Assembly: GCF_001693335.1 (NCBI RefSeq)
Contig: NZ_CP016503.1
Coordinates: forward strand, 806,001-870,000
Direction: 5' to 3'
Source: Helicobacter enhydrae
GTDB lineage: Bacteria > Campylobacterota > Campylobacteria > Campylobacterales > Helicobacteraceae
Length of the DNA stretch: 64,000 bases
The notes below the pieces were generated by a model. That model was not told where the DNA came from. It worked only from the letters and a program-made list of their open reading frames with translations, and ran no database searches. A program made the translations under genes and the position numbers. Below, in pieces: positions 45,085 through 52,233 of this stretch (the first letter of the stretch is position 1; each line of letters begins with the position of its first letter).

Positions 45085-46243
45085 ATTTGAAGGCATTTTT
45101 GATTTCATTTGCGATTTGTACAAACCAAAAAACGGGGAAGTGATACCCCTTCATGAACCGAAGTTTTTGGGCAATGAAAAAAAATACCTCAATGCATGCA
45201 TTGATAGTGGCTATGTCTCAAGTGTTGGGGAATTTGTCAATCGCCTTGAAAAAGAGATTGCAAAGTTTTGTGGCAGTGCCTATGCTATCGCTACGACAAA
45301 TGGGACAAGTGCTTTGCATGCCACGCTACATGCACTTCATATCAATCAAGAATGCGAAGTGATTACACAATCTTTGAGCTTTATTGCTACAAGCAATGCC
45401 ATTGCTTATACTGGAGCAAATCCTATTTATATTGATGTGGATTTAGATTCTCTTTCTCTATCACCCAAGGCATTGCAACACTTCTTAAATCACAATGCAA
45501 CCAAAAAAGACAACAAAGCATTCAACAATCAGACAGGCAAACAAATCAAAGCCTGTATTCCTATGCACACTTTTGGGCATCCTGCAAGAATCTTTGAGAT
45601 TCAAGAAATTTGCCAAGAATGGGGCATTTTGCTTGTAGAAGATTGTGCAGAAAGCTTGGGAAGCTATGTATTCAAAGATACAAGCAAAATCCACACAGGG
45701 CTTCAAGGAATTGCTAGCATTCTTAGTTTCAATGGCAACAAAATCATCACTTCAGGTGGCGGTGGGATTATCCTCACACAAGATGCAGAATTTGCAAAGC
45801 TCCTCAAGCACATCACAACCACTGCAAAACTTCCTCATCCTTATGAATATGATCACAATCAATTAGGCTTTAACTATCGTTTGCCCAATATCAATGCCGC
45901 TCTTGCCCTTGCTCAATTAGAACAGCTCCCATTTTTCTTAGAATCAAAAAAACAAATTGCCAAAAATTATCAAGATTTCTTTTCTCATTCTGCATTTGAA
46001 TTTATCCAAGCACGCAATGGCACAGATCCAAATTTTTGGCTTAATGCACTTTTGCTTGACAATAGCAATCAAAGAGATACATTTTTGATCCAAAGCCACA
46101 AAAGAGGCATTATGACACGCCCAATCTGGAAACTCAATCACCAAACCCCGATGTTTGCAAAATGTCAATGCGATAATCTCTCCAATTCTATATTTCTACA
46201 AGAGCGGATTGTGAATTTGCCAAGTAGTGTGAATTTGGTATAA
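45077..46243 (+). CDS. legC: PLP-dependent nucleotide-sugar 4-aminotransferase, LegC type
   Basis: 388 residues, DegT/DnrJ/EryC1 family. ATG 45077 is used, eight bases inside legB; an upstream in-frame GTG is possible. VIPLHEPKFLGNEKKYL near 22, ATTNGTSALHATLHAL near 74, DCAESLGS near 190 and the PLP lysine in SFNGNKIITSGGGG near 217. Transfers an amino group to the 4-keto sugar made by LegB. No insertion or frameshift is seen. Confidence 0.88.
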   Translation: MCEFEGIFDFICDLYKPKNGEVIPLHEPKFLGNEKKYLNACIDSGYVSSVGEFVNRLEKEIAKFCGSAYAIATTNGTSALHATLHALHINQECEVITQSLSFIATSNAIAYTGANPIYIDVDLDSLSLSPKALQHFLNHNATKKDNKAFNNQTGKQIKACIPMHTFGHPARIFEIQEICQEWGILLVEDCAESLGSYVFKDTSKIHTGLQGIASILSFNGNKIITSGGGGIILTQDAEFAKLLKHITTTAKLPHPYEYDHNQLGFNYRLPNINAALALAQLEQLPFFLESKKQIAKNYQDFFSHSAFEFIQARNGTDPNFWLNALLLDNSNQRDTFLIQSHKRGIMTRPIWKLNHQTPMFAKCQCDNLSNSIFLQERIVNLPSSVNLV

Positions 46244-46279
46244 TTTTTTGTTTTAATTTTATAATTCAAGGAAATAAAG

Positions 46280-46564
46280 ATGCAAAACAAGATTGAAGAA
46301 ATCATCTATCAAGCTCTTCAAAATCTAGCCGATGAGCTTGAAAACGATGCATTAAAAAATCCAAATTCTCAAACTAAAATTTATGGTGTAGATGGAAATT
46401 TAGATTCACTAGCTCTTGTAAGTTTTATCACTGATGTAGAACAGCTTATTGATGAAAAAATGGACAAAAATATCACTCTTGCTGATGAAAAAGCAATGAG
46501 TTCAAGAAATTCTCCATTTAAAGATGTGGCATCACTCACACAATATATTCAAAGTCTTTTATAA
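46280..46564 (+). CDS. Acyl carrier protein 1
   Basis: 94 residues, acidic, three-helix pattern. The phosphopantetheine attachment serine is S43 in GNLDSLALVSFI. It is longer than the fatty-acid AcpP and not closely like it, so a dedicated carrier is likely. AAGGA lies seven bases before the ATG, and a TATAAT is at 46260-46265. It is the first gene of the acyl cassette, ten bases before a ketoreductase-type gene. Similar extra carriers occur in the C. jejuni flagellar glycosylation locus, from memory. Confidence 0.88.
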   Translation: MQNKIEEIIYQALQNLADELENDALKNPNSQTKIYGVDGNLDSLALVSFITDVEQLIDEKMDKNITLADEKAMSSRNSPFKDVASLTQYIQSLL

Positions 46565-46573
46565 AGTTTTGGG

Positions 46574-47302
46574 ATGAAAGTATTTGTTATCACTGGAACT
46601 AGAAAAGGGATAGGGAAGGAACTTGCCCAACACTTTTTGTCTTTGGGGCATATTGTTTGTGGTTGTTCAAGAGGAGAAACAAGCATTACCCACAAGAATT
46701 ATTGCCATTTTGAACTTGATGTAAGCGATGAAACAAAGGTAGCTGCTATGATTAAAGCTATCAAAAAAGAATTTGGGAATATTGATGTTTTGCTCAATAA
46801 TGCTGGAATTGCCTCGATGAATCACTTATTATTAACTCCTTATAAAACCATGAAAAACATTTATTCCACCAATGTTTTTGGAAGTTTTTTATTTTTAAGA
46901 GAAGTTGGAAAAGTTATGATTCAACAAAGCAGGAAAAATAAAGCTAATGGACATATTTCACATTTTAGAATTGTCAATTTTGCAACAGTTGCTACTCCAT
47001 TGAGACTTGAAGGAGAGGCTGTATATGCAAGCTCAAAAGCCGCAATTGCCAATTTAACACAAGTCGCAAGTTTTGAGCTTGCTGAATTTGGAATCACAGT
47101 TAATGCAGTAGGTCCTACGCCTATTCCAACAGATTTGATTAAAAATGTTCCAAAAGAAAAAATAGATGCACTACTTCAAAGACAGGCAATTAAGCGATTT
47201 GGAAATTTTCAAGATTGTCTTAATGTGATTGAGTTTTTTTTAGACGAAAAGAGTGATTTTATTAGTGGACAAATCATTTATCTTGGGGGAGTTAATGGAT
47301 AA
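46574..47302 (+). CDS. Short-chain dehydrogenase/reductase, FabG-like (1)
   Basis: 242 residues. Cofactor motif TGTRKGIG at 7-14 (the Arg-Lys favours NADPH), NNAG at 75-78, and Y151-x-x-x-K155 in YASSK. The catalytic Ser position, 13 residues before the Tyr, is T138 in NFATVAT, which may still be active. The likely role is reduction of an oxo-acyl or oxo-sugar group on a carrier-bound chain, inferred from the neighbours. It overlaps the ligase gene by eight bases. Confidence 0.85.
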   Translation: MKVFVITGTRKGIGKELAQHFLSLGHIVCGCSRGETSITHKNYCHFELDVSDETKVAAMIKAIKKEFGNIDVLLNNAGIASMNHLLLTPYKTMKNIYSTNVFGSFLFLREVGKVMIQQSRKNKANGHISHFRIVNFATVATPLRLEGEAVYASSKAAIANLTQVASFELAEFGITVNAVGPTPIPTDLIKNVPKEKIDALLQRQAIKRFGNFQDCLNVIEFFLDEKSDFISGQIIYLGGVNG

Positions 47303-48635
47303 TTTTTTATTTGAAAAATTACAAGATTATAAAGAGAGAATTGCGATTTGGCAAAATCATCATTCTTATTCTTATGCAGATTTATTAGAGCAGATTAGCA
47401 AATATCATCAATTACTTGATTCTATTCCAGCTCATAGTAAAGTCGCAATACAAAGTGATTATTCTCTTGAAAGCATTGCTTTATTTCTAGCTCTACTGAA
47501 AAATCAACATACAATTATTCCTATTATCTCTCCTCAGGAATTAGATCAGAAATTACAAGAAAGTTATGCAGAATTTCTCATTGCACAATCTGATATGGAA
47601 AAAATTATCCATATTTCTCAACCTAAGCAAAATCTTTTTGAACTTAATGATGCAGGATTAATTCTTTTTAGTAGTGGTAGCACAGGAAAACCCAAAGCGA
47701 TGCTCCACAATCTCTCTCATATTCTCAAAAAATTTGAAAATAAAAAATCAAAGCAACTCAGTATGCTTTTATTTTTGATGTTTGATCACATTGGAGGAAT
47801 CAATACACTTCTTAATATTCTTTCAACAGGACAAACAGCCATTATCCCAAATGATAGAAAAGATGTGCATCATATTGCAAATCTTATTGAAACTCATAAA
47901 ATTTCAATTCTTCCAACTTCACCTACATTTCTCAATCTCATGCTTTTAAACAAAGTGCATCTACACCATAATCTTTCATCTCTAAAAATGATTTCTTATG
48001 GAACAGAATCTATGCCCGAAACTCTTTTGAAAAAATTGCAAAATGCTTTTCCAAAAACAAAATTTTTGCAAACCTTTGGAACAAGCGAAGTTGGAATTAT
48101 GCAAACAATTAGTGAAAAATCAGGCTCTCTTTTTATGAAAATCTCTGATCCAAATATTGAATATAAAATTGTTAATCAAGAATTATGGATCAAATCTCAA
48201 ACTCAAGTTTTAGGCTATCTTAATGCAAGTATGGAAAATTTTGTAGATGGTTATTTTAAAACTGGCGATCTTGTGGAAACAAAAATGATAAATGGTGAAG
48301 AATACATTCGCATCATTGGCAGAAATAAAGAAATGATTAATGTGGGAGGAGAAAAAGTCTTGCCTCAAGAGATTGAAAGCATTATTTTGCAGATTGATGG
48401 CATATTAGATTGCCTAGTTTATGGAGAAAAAAATGCCATTACAGGTCAAAGTATTTGTTGTGAAGTTGTAATTGATTCTAAAAAAATCAAAAAAGATGAA
48501 ATCAAAAAAATGATTAGAAGTTTTTGCAAAGGAAAGATAGATAATTACAAAATCCCATCAAAAGTTCTTGTAAAAGAAGAATTACAAGCTAGTGAGAGAT
48601 TCAAAAAAGTTAGGAATATTGCAAAACAGAGCTAA
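47295..48635 (+). CDS. AMP-forming acyl- or aminoacyl-ligase
   Basis: 446 residues from ATG 47295 (GGGGGAG upstream); a longer frame from 47253 lies inside the preceding gene. ANL superfamily motifs in order: A3 ILFSSGSTGKPKA at 123-135, A5 TFGTSEVG near 275, A7 YFKTGDL near 330, A8 RIIGRNKEMINVGGEKV near 346, and a C-terminal SERFKKVRN near the A10 lysine. It activates a carboxylic acid as the adenylate and probably loads it onto one of the two carriers. The substrate cannot be told. There is no fused carrier domain. Confidence 0.88.
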   Translation: MDNFLFEKLQDYKERIAIWQNHHSYSYADLLEQISKYHQLLDSIPAHSKVAIQSDYSLESIALFLALLKNQHTIIPIISPQELDQKLQESYAEFLIAQSDMEKIIHISQPKQNLFELNDAGLILFSSGSTGKPKAMLHNLSHILKKFENKKSKQLSMLLFLMFDHIGGINTLLNILSTGQTAIIPNDRKDVHHIANLIETHKISILPTSPTFLNLMLLNKVHLHHNLSSLKMISYGTESMPETLLKKLQNAFPKTKFLQTFGTSEVGIMQTISEKSGSLFMKISDPNIEYKIVNQELWIKSQTQVLGYLNASMENFVDGYFKTGDLVETKMINGEEYIRIIGRNKEMINVGGEKVLPQEIESIILQIDGILDCLVYGEKNAITGQSICCEVVIDSKKIKKDEIKKMIRSFCKGKIDNYKIPSKVLVKEELQASERFKKVRNIAKQS

Positions 48636-48901
48636 ATAAGAATCATTAGAGCCATTCTTGTTTTAGAAACCAAATAAGAGCTTGAATTATTTGTAAAACA
48701 CCTATGGAATGCGTGATAGCATATCAAGAATCATTGGAGAAAAAGTGTCAAAGGTTATGAGCTTTTACAATCCTCTTATAAACAAAGCATTTTATGATAT
48801 AATTTTGCAATAGACTTTAGAAAAATAATAAAAAATGGTAAAAAGATTGAAAAAATTATCAACTCTCAAAAATTTAATCACTCAACAAAGATTATCTATT
48901 G
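48636..48901. other. Intergenic gap of 266 bases inside the acyl cassette
   Basis: AT-rich, without a supported gene. A short open stretch (48700-48760, reading KTPMECVIAYQESLEKK) looks like a decayed gene end of unknown origin. TATAAT at 48798-48803 may drive the genes from 48902 on. A 25-codon frame from an ATG at 48836 overlaps the next gene and is not supported. Confidence 0.5.
48798..48803 (+). promoter_or_regulatory. -10 box of the second half of the acyl cassette
   Basis: Exact TATAAT in ATTTTATGATATAATTTTGC, with a TG two bases upstream (TGATATAAT, extended -10 type), about 100 bases before the acyltransferase gene. Confidence 0.55.
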
Positions 48902-49558
48902 ATGAAAAATATTGATTTTCTTATGCAATCACAAAATAATTGTGGATTTTACACCCAAAATGAGATTCAAGAATTAGGCTTTGTGCGTGTTGGAAAAAAT
49001 GTTTTGATTTCAAAAAATGCAAAAATCTATGGTGCTTCCAAAATATCAATCGGTAGCAATGTCAGAATCGATGATTTTTGTATCCTAAGTGGAAGAATAG
49101 AGATTGGAGATTTTGTGCATCTTGGAGCATCAAGCAATATCACAGGATCTGATGTTGGAGTGATTATTAAAGATTTTTGTAGTATCAGTAGCCATGTCAG
49201 AATTTTTGCAATCAGTGATGATTATACAGGTGAAGGCATGACAAATCCCTGCATTCCTAATCATTTTAAACAAATTCAAAAACAAAGAATTATTCTTGAA
49301 AAACATTGCATTATTGGTTCAGGATCTATGATTATTCCCAAAGCATATCTTGCAGAGGGTGTAGCCGTTGGGGCGATGAGTCTTCTTGTGAGAGAAACAA
49401 AACCTTGGGGTGTTTATTTTGGGATTCCTGCCAAACGCATCAAGGAGCGAAAAAAAGATATTTTGCAATTAGAACAAGAATTCTTAAAAACTCAAAATAT
49501 AATGGGGGGGGGGGATAGACAAATAATATCACCTTCTTCAAAGAAGGTGTGTGCTTGA
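48902..49558 (+). CDS. Hexapeptide-repeat acyltransferase 1, with 3' poly-G
   Basis: 218 residues. Left-handed beta-helix hexads run from about 35 to 175 (VLISKNAKIYGASKISIGSNVRIDDFCILSGRI), with the usual loop and C-terminal FGIPAKRIKER. CoA- or carrier-dependent O/N-acyl transfer is likely. It is a paralogue of the gene at 51572, with stretches of identical DNA. The 3' end holds G11 (49504-49514) followed by a tail ending Val-Cys-Ala. This tail runs through a hairpin and stops at a TGA overlapping the next start. With G10 or G12 the frame stops before the hairpin. ATG 48902; an adjacent TTG is unlikely. Confidence 0.88.
   Translation: MKNIDFLMQSQNNCGFYTQNEIQELGFVRVGKNVLISKNAKIYGASKISIGSNVRIDDFCILSGRIEIGDFVHLGASSNITGSDVGVIIKDFCSISSHVRIFAISDDYTGEGMTNPCIPNHFKQIQKQRIILEKHCIIGSGSMIIPKAYLAEGVAVGAMSLLVRETKPWGVYFGIPAKRIKERKKDILQLEQEFLKTQNIMGGGDRQIISPSSKKVCA
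49504..49514 (+). repeat. Homopolymer G11 before the KAS III gene
   Basis: Eleven G after ATAAT. Present frame: reads on to TGA 49556-49558. G10 ends at a TAA and G12 at a TAG within about ten bases of the tract. Confidence 0.9.
49530..49549 (+). promoter_or_regulatory. Hairpin sequestering the KAS III ribosome site
   Basis: CACCTTCTT (49530-49538) and AAGAAGGTG (49541-49549) are perfect arms. The right arm contains the AAGAAGG that serves as Shine-Dalgarno for the TTG at 49555. The hairpin can be opened by a ribosome translating the 3' tail of the preceding gene. Confidence 0.65.
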
Positions 49559-50592
49559 AAACAATTTTTCATTCTGGGGCGATTCAATCCATTGCTTGTT
49601 GTATCCCATCTAATGCAGTAAAGCTTGAAGATCAAGCACAACAATTTTATAATGGGGATATCAAAAAAGCTCAGAGAATCAAAAAATCAATCGGACTTGA
49701 TACACGCTATATTGCTGATAATCAAACAACAACATTAGATTTGTGTTTCCAAGCAAGCAAAACTCTACTTAAAACATCTAATGCTCCAATTGATGTTTTG
49801 ATTTTTGTTACACAAACTCCTGATTTTTCTCAACCTAATAATGCTCATCTGCTACACGGAAAACTCAATCTCTCGCAAAATTGTGCTTGTTTTGATCTTA
49901 ATCAAGGTTGCAGTGGCTATGTTTATGGTTTATTTTTGGCTTTTATGCTTCTATCTTCTGGTGCAGAAAATATTCTTCTTTGTGTGGGGGACACAATGAG
50001 CAAAGTGCTTCATCCCAATGATAGCAATACAACTCCAATTTTTGGAGATGCAGGAAGTGCTACACTTATTTCAAATACAAATGCAAAAAGTTATTTCACA
50101 CTTCATTCTGATGGGGCTGGATGGGAAAATATTATTGTTCCAAATAGTGGTTTTAGAAAGAATCCTTATTTGTCTAAAAATTATCAGTATCCATCGTTTT
50201 TATGTATGGATGGTGCTGAAGTTTTCAATTTTTCTATTGAAAAAGAACCTAAAGCTATTGAAGAGATTTTGCAATTTTCGCAAAACAAAATTGAAGATAT
50301 TGACTATATCTTTTTTCATCAAGCCAATGCTTATATCATTTCAAACATCGCAAGAAGGCTTGAATTAGATGTTTCAAAAGCTCCTAGTGAATGCGTTGGA
50401 AAATATGGAAACACTAGCTCAGCTTCAATTCCATTAGCCATTTGTGATCTTTTATCTCAAAAAAGAGAAAAAAATTTGCGTGTTATTTTGAGTGGTTTTG
50501 GTGTAGGACTTAGTTGGGCAACAGCTCTTATTCATCTTGATAAACATACACAAATATTTCACCCCATATTCTATAACAAGGAGTTAGAATGA
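49555..50592 (+). CDS. Beta-ketoacyl-ACP synthase III-like enzyme
   Basis: 345 residues from TTG 49555, seven bases after AAGAAGG; an in-frame GTG at 49549 is too close to that site. The thiolase-fold triad is complete: C119 in LNQGCSGYVYG, H255 in FFHQANAY, N286 in GKYGNTSSAS. It would condense an acyl-CoA or acyl-carrier starter with malonyl-ACP. Its presence between two carrier proteins suggests a dedicated short acyl chain rather than bulk fatty acid. The stop overlaps the second carrier gene (ATGA). C. jejuni has a FabH-like gene in its flagellar glycosylation locus, from memory. Confidence 0.88.
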   Translation: MKTIFHSGAIQSIACCIPSNAVKLEDQAQQFYNGDIKKAQRIKKSIGLDTRYIADNQTTTLDLCFQASKTLLKTSNAPIDVLIFVTQTPDFSQPNNAHLLHGKLNLSQNCACFDLNQGCSGYVYGLFLAFMLLSSGAENILLCVGDTMSKVLHPNDSNTTPIFGDAGSATLISNTNAKSYFTLHSDGAGWENIIVPNSGFRKNPYLSKNYQYPSFLCMDGAEVFNFSIEKEPKAIEEILQFSQNKIEDIDYIFFHQANAYIISNIARRLELDVSKAPSECVGKYGNTSSASIPLAICDLLSQKREKNLRVILSGFGVGLSWATALIHLDKHTQIFHPIFYNKELE

Positions 50593-50813
50593 AAAAACAA
50601 GAATTTCTTTTAGCATTACAAGATGCTTTGCAAAGAGATGAGGCATTAGAAGAGAATATGAAATTGAATGAATTAGAAGAATGGGATTCTTTGGCAATCG
50701 TTTCATTAATTGCACTTTATGATCAGCTTTTTGCAATCCAAGTAACTGGCAACACCCTAAGAGAATGTCAGTCTGTTTCAGATTTGATTGCACTTGCAAA
50801 GCTTCAAGATTAG
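50589..50813 (+). CDS. Acyl carrier protein 2
   Basis: 74 residues with the phosphopantetheine serine S34 in EEWDSLAIVSLI. It is unlike carrier 1 in length and sequence, so the two probably serve different steps. ATG 50589 overlaps the KAS III stop, implying near-equal synthesis. Four bases separate it from the second reductase. Confidence 0.88.
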   Translation: MKKQEFLLALQDALQRDEALEENMKLNELEEWDSLAIVSLIALYDQLFAIQVTGNTLRECQSVSDLIALAKLQD

Positions 50814-50816
50814 CTT

Positions 50817-51575
50817 ATGTATCGTTTTGATTTTACTGGCAAACAAATTCTCATCAGTGGTGCAAGTAGTGGAATGGGGGCACATGTCGCCTATGTCCTT
50901 AATGCAATGGGTGCAAAAATCTTAGCAATTGCTCGCGATATAAATAAACTACAAACAAAAAAAGAAAGTATGCCAAACCCTCAAAATTTTATTTGCATTT
51001 CCAAGGATATCACTCAAATTAACGCATTTGACAAAGAGATATTAGAGATTATCAAAAAATATGGCAGTGTCAATGGAGCAGTGCTATCTGCTGGAATCCA
51101 GCAGATAGCACCGATTTCATCGGTGCTGTCTGTAGAATCCGCGCTCACACTTTTTCATACAAATTATTTTGGCAATCTACAAATCCTCAAAGCCCTCATT
51201 GACAGACGAGCCAAAACGCCTGAAGGTTCAAGTTTTGTCATCATTAGCTCAAATTCTAGCGTGAAAGCCCAAAAAGGATTGGCAAATTATTCTGCAACAA
51301 AATCAGCAATCAATACAGCAATCAAATCTATTGCACTAGAAATTGCTCCAAAATATACGATCAATGCTATATCTCCGGGATTTGTAATGACAGAAATGAT
51401 TGAAGAATGGAGCAAGGTGTATGATGAAGCCTATATCCAACAAATCACAAAAGAATATCCCCTTGGGCTTGGAAAAGTAGAGCAAATCTCACCGCTTATT
51501 TGCTTTTTACTAAGCCCATATTCTAATTGGATCACAGGACAAAATATCGTTATTGATGGAGGGGCAAGTTTGTGA
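50817..51575 (+). CDS. Short-chain dehydrogenase/reductase, FabG-like (2)
   Basis: 252 residues with a complete catalytic set: SGASSGMGAH at 14-23, S145 in ISSNSS, Y158 and K162 in YSATK, and the C-terminal GGASL. Probably the beta-ketoacyl reductase partner of the KAS III enzyme and carrier 2, by position. The coding sequence at 51081-51128 contains three complementary arms able to form two competing hairpins. Its TGA overlaps the GTG of the next acyltransferase. Confidence 0.87.
   Translation: MYRFDFTGKQILISGASSGMGAHVAYVLNAMGAKILAIARDINKLQTKKESMPNPQNFICISKDITQINAFDKEILEIIKKYGSVNGAVLSAGIQQIAPISSVLSVESALTLFHTNYFGNLQILKALIDRRAKTPEGSSFVIISSNSSVKAQKGLANYSATKSAINTAIKSIALEIAPKYTINAISPGFVMTEMIEEWSKVYDEAYIQQITKEYPLGLGKVEQISPLICFLLSPYSNWITGQNIVIDGGASL
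51081..51128 (+). other. Competing hairpins inside the second reductase gene
   Basis: Arm 1 GTGCTATCTGCTGG (51081-51094) pairs perfectly with arm 2 CCAGCAGATAGCAC (51098-51111). The end of arm 2, CAGATAGCACCGAT, pairs with arm 3 ATCGGTGCTGTCTG (51119-51132 region) with one wobble. Only one pairing can form at a time. Confidence 0.6.
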
Positions 51576-52192
51576 AATGCTTTTTTGAAAAACAATATAA
51601 TGAAGGGTTTTATTCTTATGAAGAGCTATTAAATATCGGTTTTGCTTCTCTTGGAAAAAATATCCTTCTCTCGCGTCAAGCCAAAATCTATACGCCAAGC
51701 AAAATTAGCCTTGGGAATTATGTCAGAATCGATGATTTTTGTATCCTAAGTGGAAAAATAGAAATTGGAGATTTTGTGCATCTTGGAGCTTTTTCATCAA
51801 TTACTGGAGGAAATATCGGGGTAAAAATCGGAGATTATTGTGGAATGAGTTCTTATTCAAAAATATTTGCACTTAGTGATGATTTTGTCAATGGCTATCT
51901 TATCGGTCCTTGTATCCCAAATCAATTCAGACACATCATAGCAAAAGAGGTGGTATTGACTAAGCATTCTCATATAGGAAGCCATAGTCTAGTAATGCCC
52001 GGAAGCGTATTTGAAATCGGATCTTGTCTTGGACCTATGAGTTTAAATCTAGGAAGAAAATTTAAAAAATGGAATTATTATTGTGGCAATCCTGCCAAAA
52101 GCATTTACACTATTTCTTCAGAACGAGTTTTAAGTTTTGAAAAAGAAATGCTTTTAAACATAATGGGGGGGGGGGGTAAAACCATCTCATAA
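51572..52192 (+). CDS. Hexapeptide-repeat acyltransferase 2, with 3' poly-G
   Basis: 206 residues from GTG 51572 (GTGA overlap with the reductase; GGAGGGG upstream). Same fold and layout as the gene at 48902, with hexads from ILLSRQAKIYTPSKISLGNYVRIDDFCILSGKI on and a C-terminal CGNPAKSI. Parts of the DNA are identical to the paralogue (a 34-base run around the VRIDDFCILSG codons). It ends with G12 (52165-52176) and, as sequenced, stops at TAA 52190-52192, before the hairpin that covers the next gene's ribosome site. G11 would extend it to a tail ending Thr-Cys-Ala and a TAA five bases past the next start. Confidence 0.88.
   Translation: MKCFFEKQYNEGFYSYEELLNIGFASLGKNILLSRQAKIYTPSKISLGNYVRIDDFCILSGKIEIGDFVHLGAFSSITGGNIGVKIGDYCGMSSYSKIFALSDDFVNGYLIGPCIPNQFRHIIAKEVVLTKHSHIGSHSLVMPGSVFEIGSCLGPMSLNLGRKFKKWNYYCGNPAKSIYTISSERVLSFEKEMLLNIMGGGGKTIS
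52165..52176 (+). repeat. Homopolymer G12 before the formyltransferase fusion gene
   Basis: Twelve G after ATAAT. G12 stops at 52190-52192, G10 immediately after the tract; G11 reads through to 52239-52241. Confidence 0.9.
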
Positions 52193-52227
52193 TCTCTTTA
52201 GTTACATTGTCAATGTAACACAAGAGG
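52193..52227 (+). promoter_or_regulatory. Hairpin sequestering the formyltransferase ribosome site
   Basis: Upper stem GTTACATTG (52201-52209) with CAATGTAAC (52211-52219). Lower stem CTCTT (52194-52198) with AAGAG (52222-52226), across a 2 x 2 internal loop. The lower right arm is the AAGAGG Shine-Dalgarno sequence of the GTG at 52234. Confidence 0.6.
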
Positions 52228-52233
52228 TGACAT

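Noticed and set aside
48836-48913. 25-codon open frame ahead of the first hexapeptide acyltransferase
   Set aside because: Lysine/leucine-rich AT-driven frame that overlaps the real start; no ribosome site and no conserved feature.
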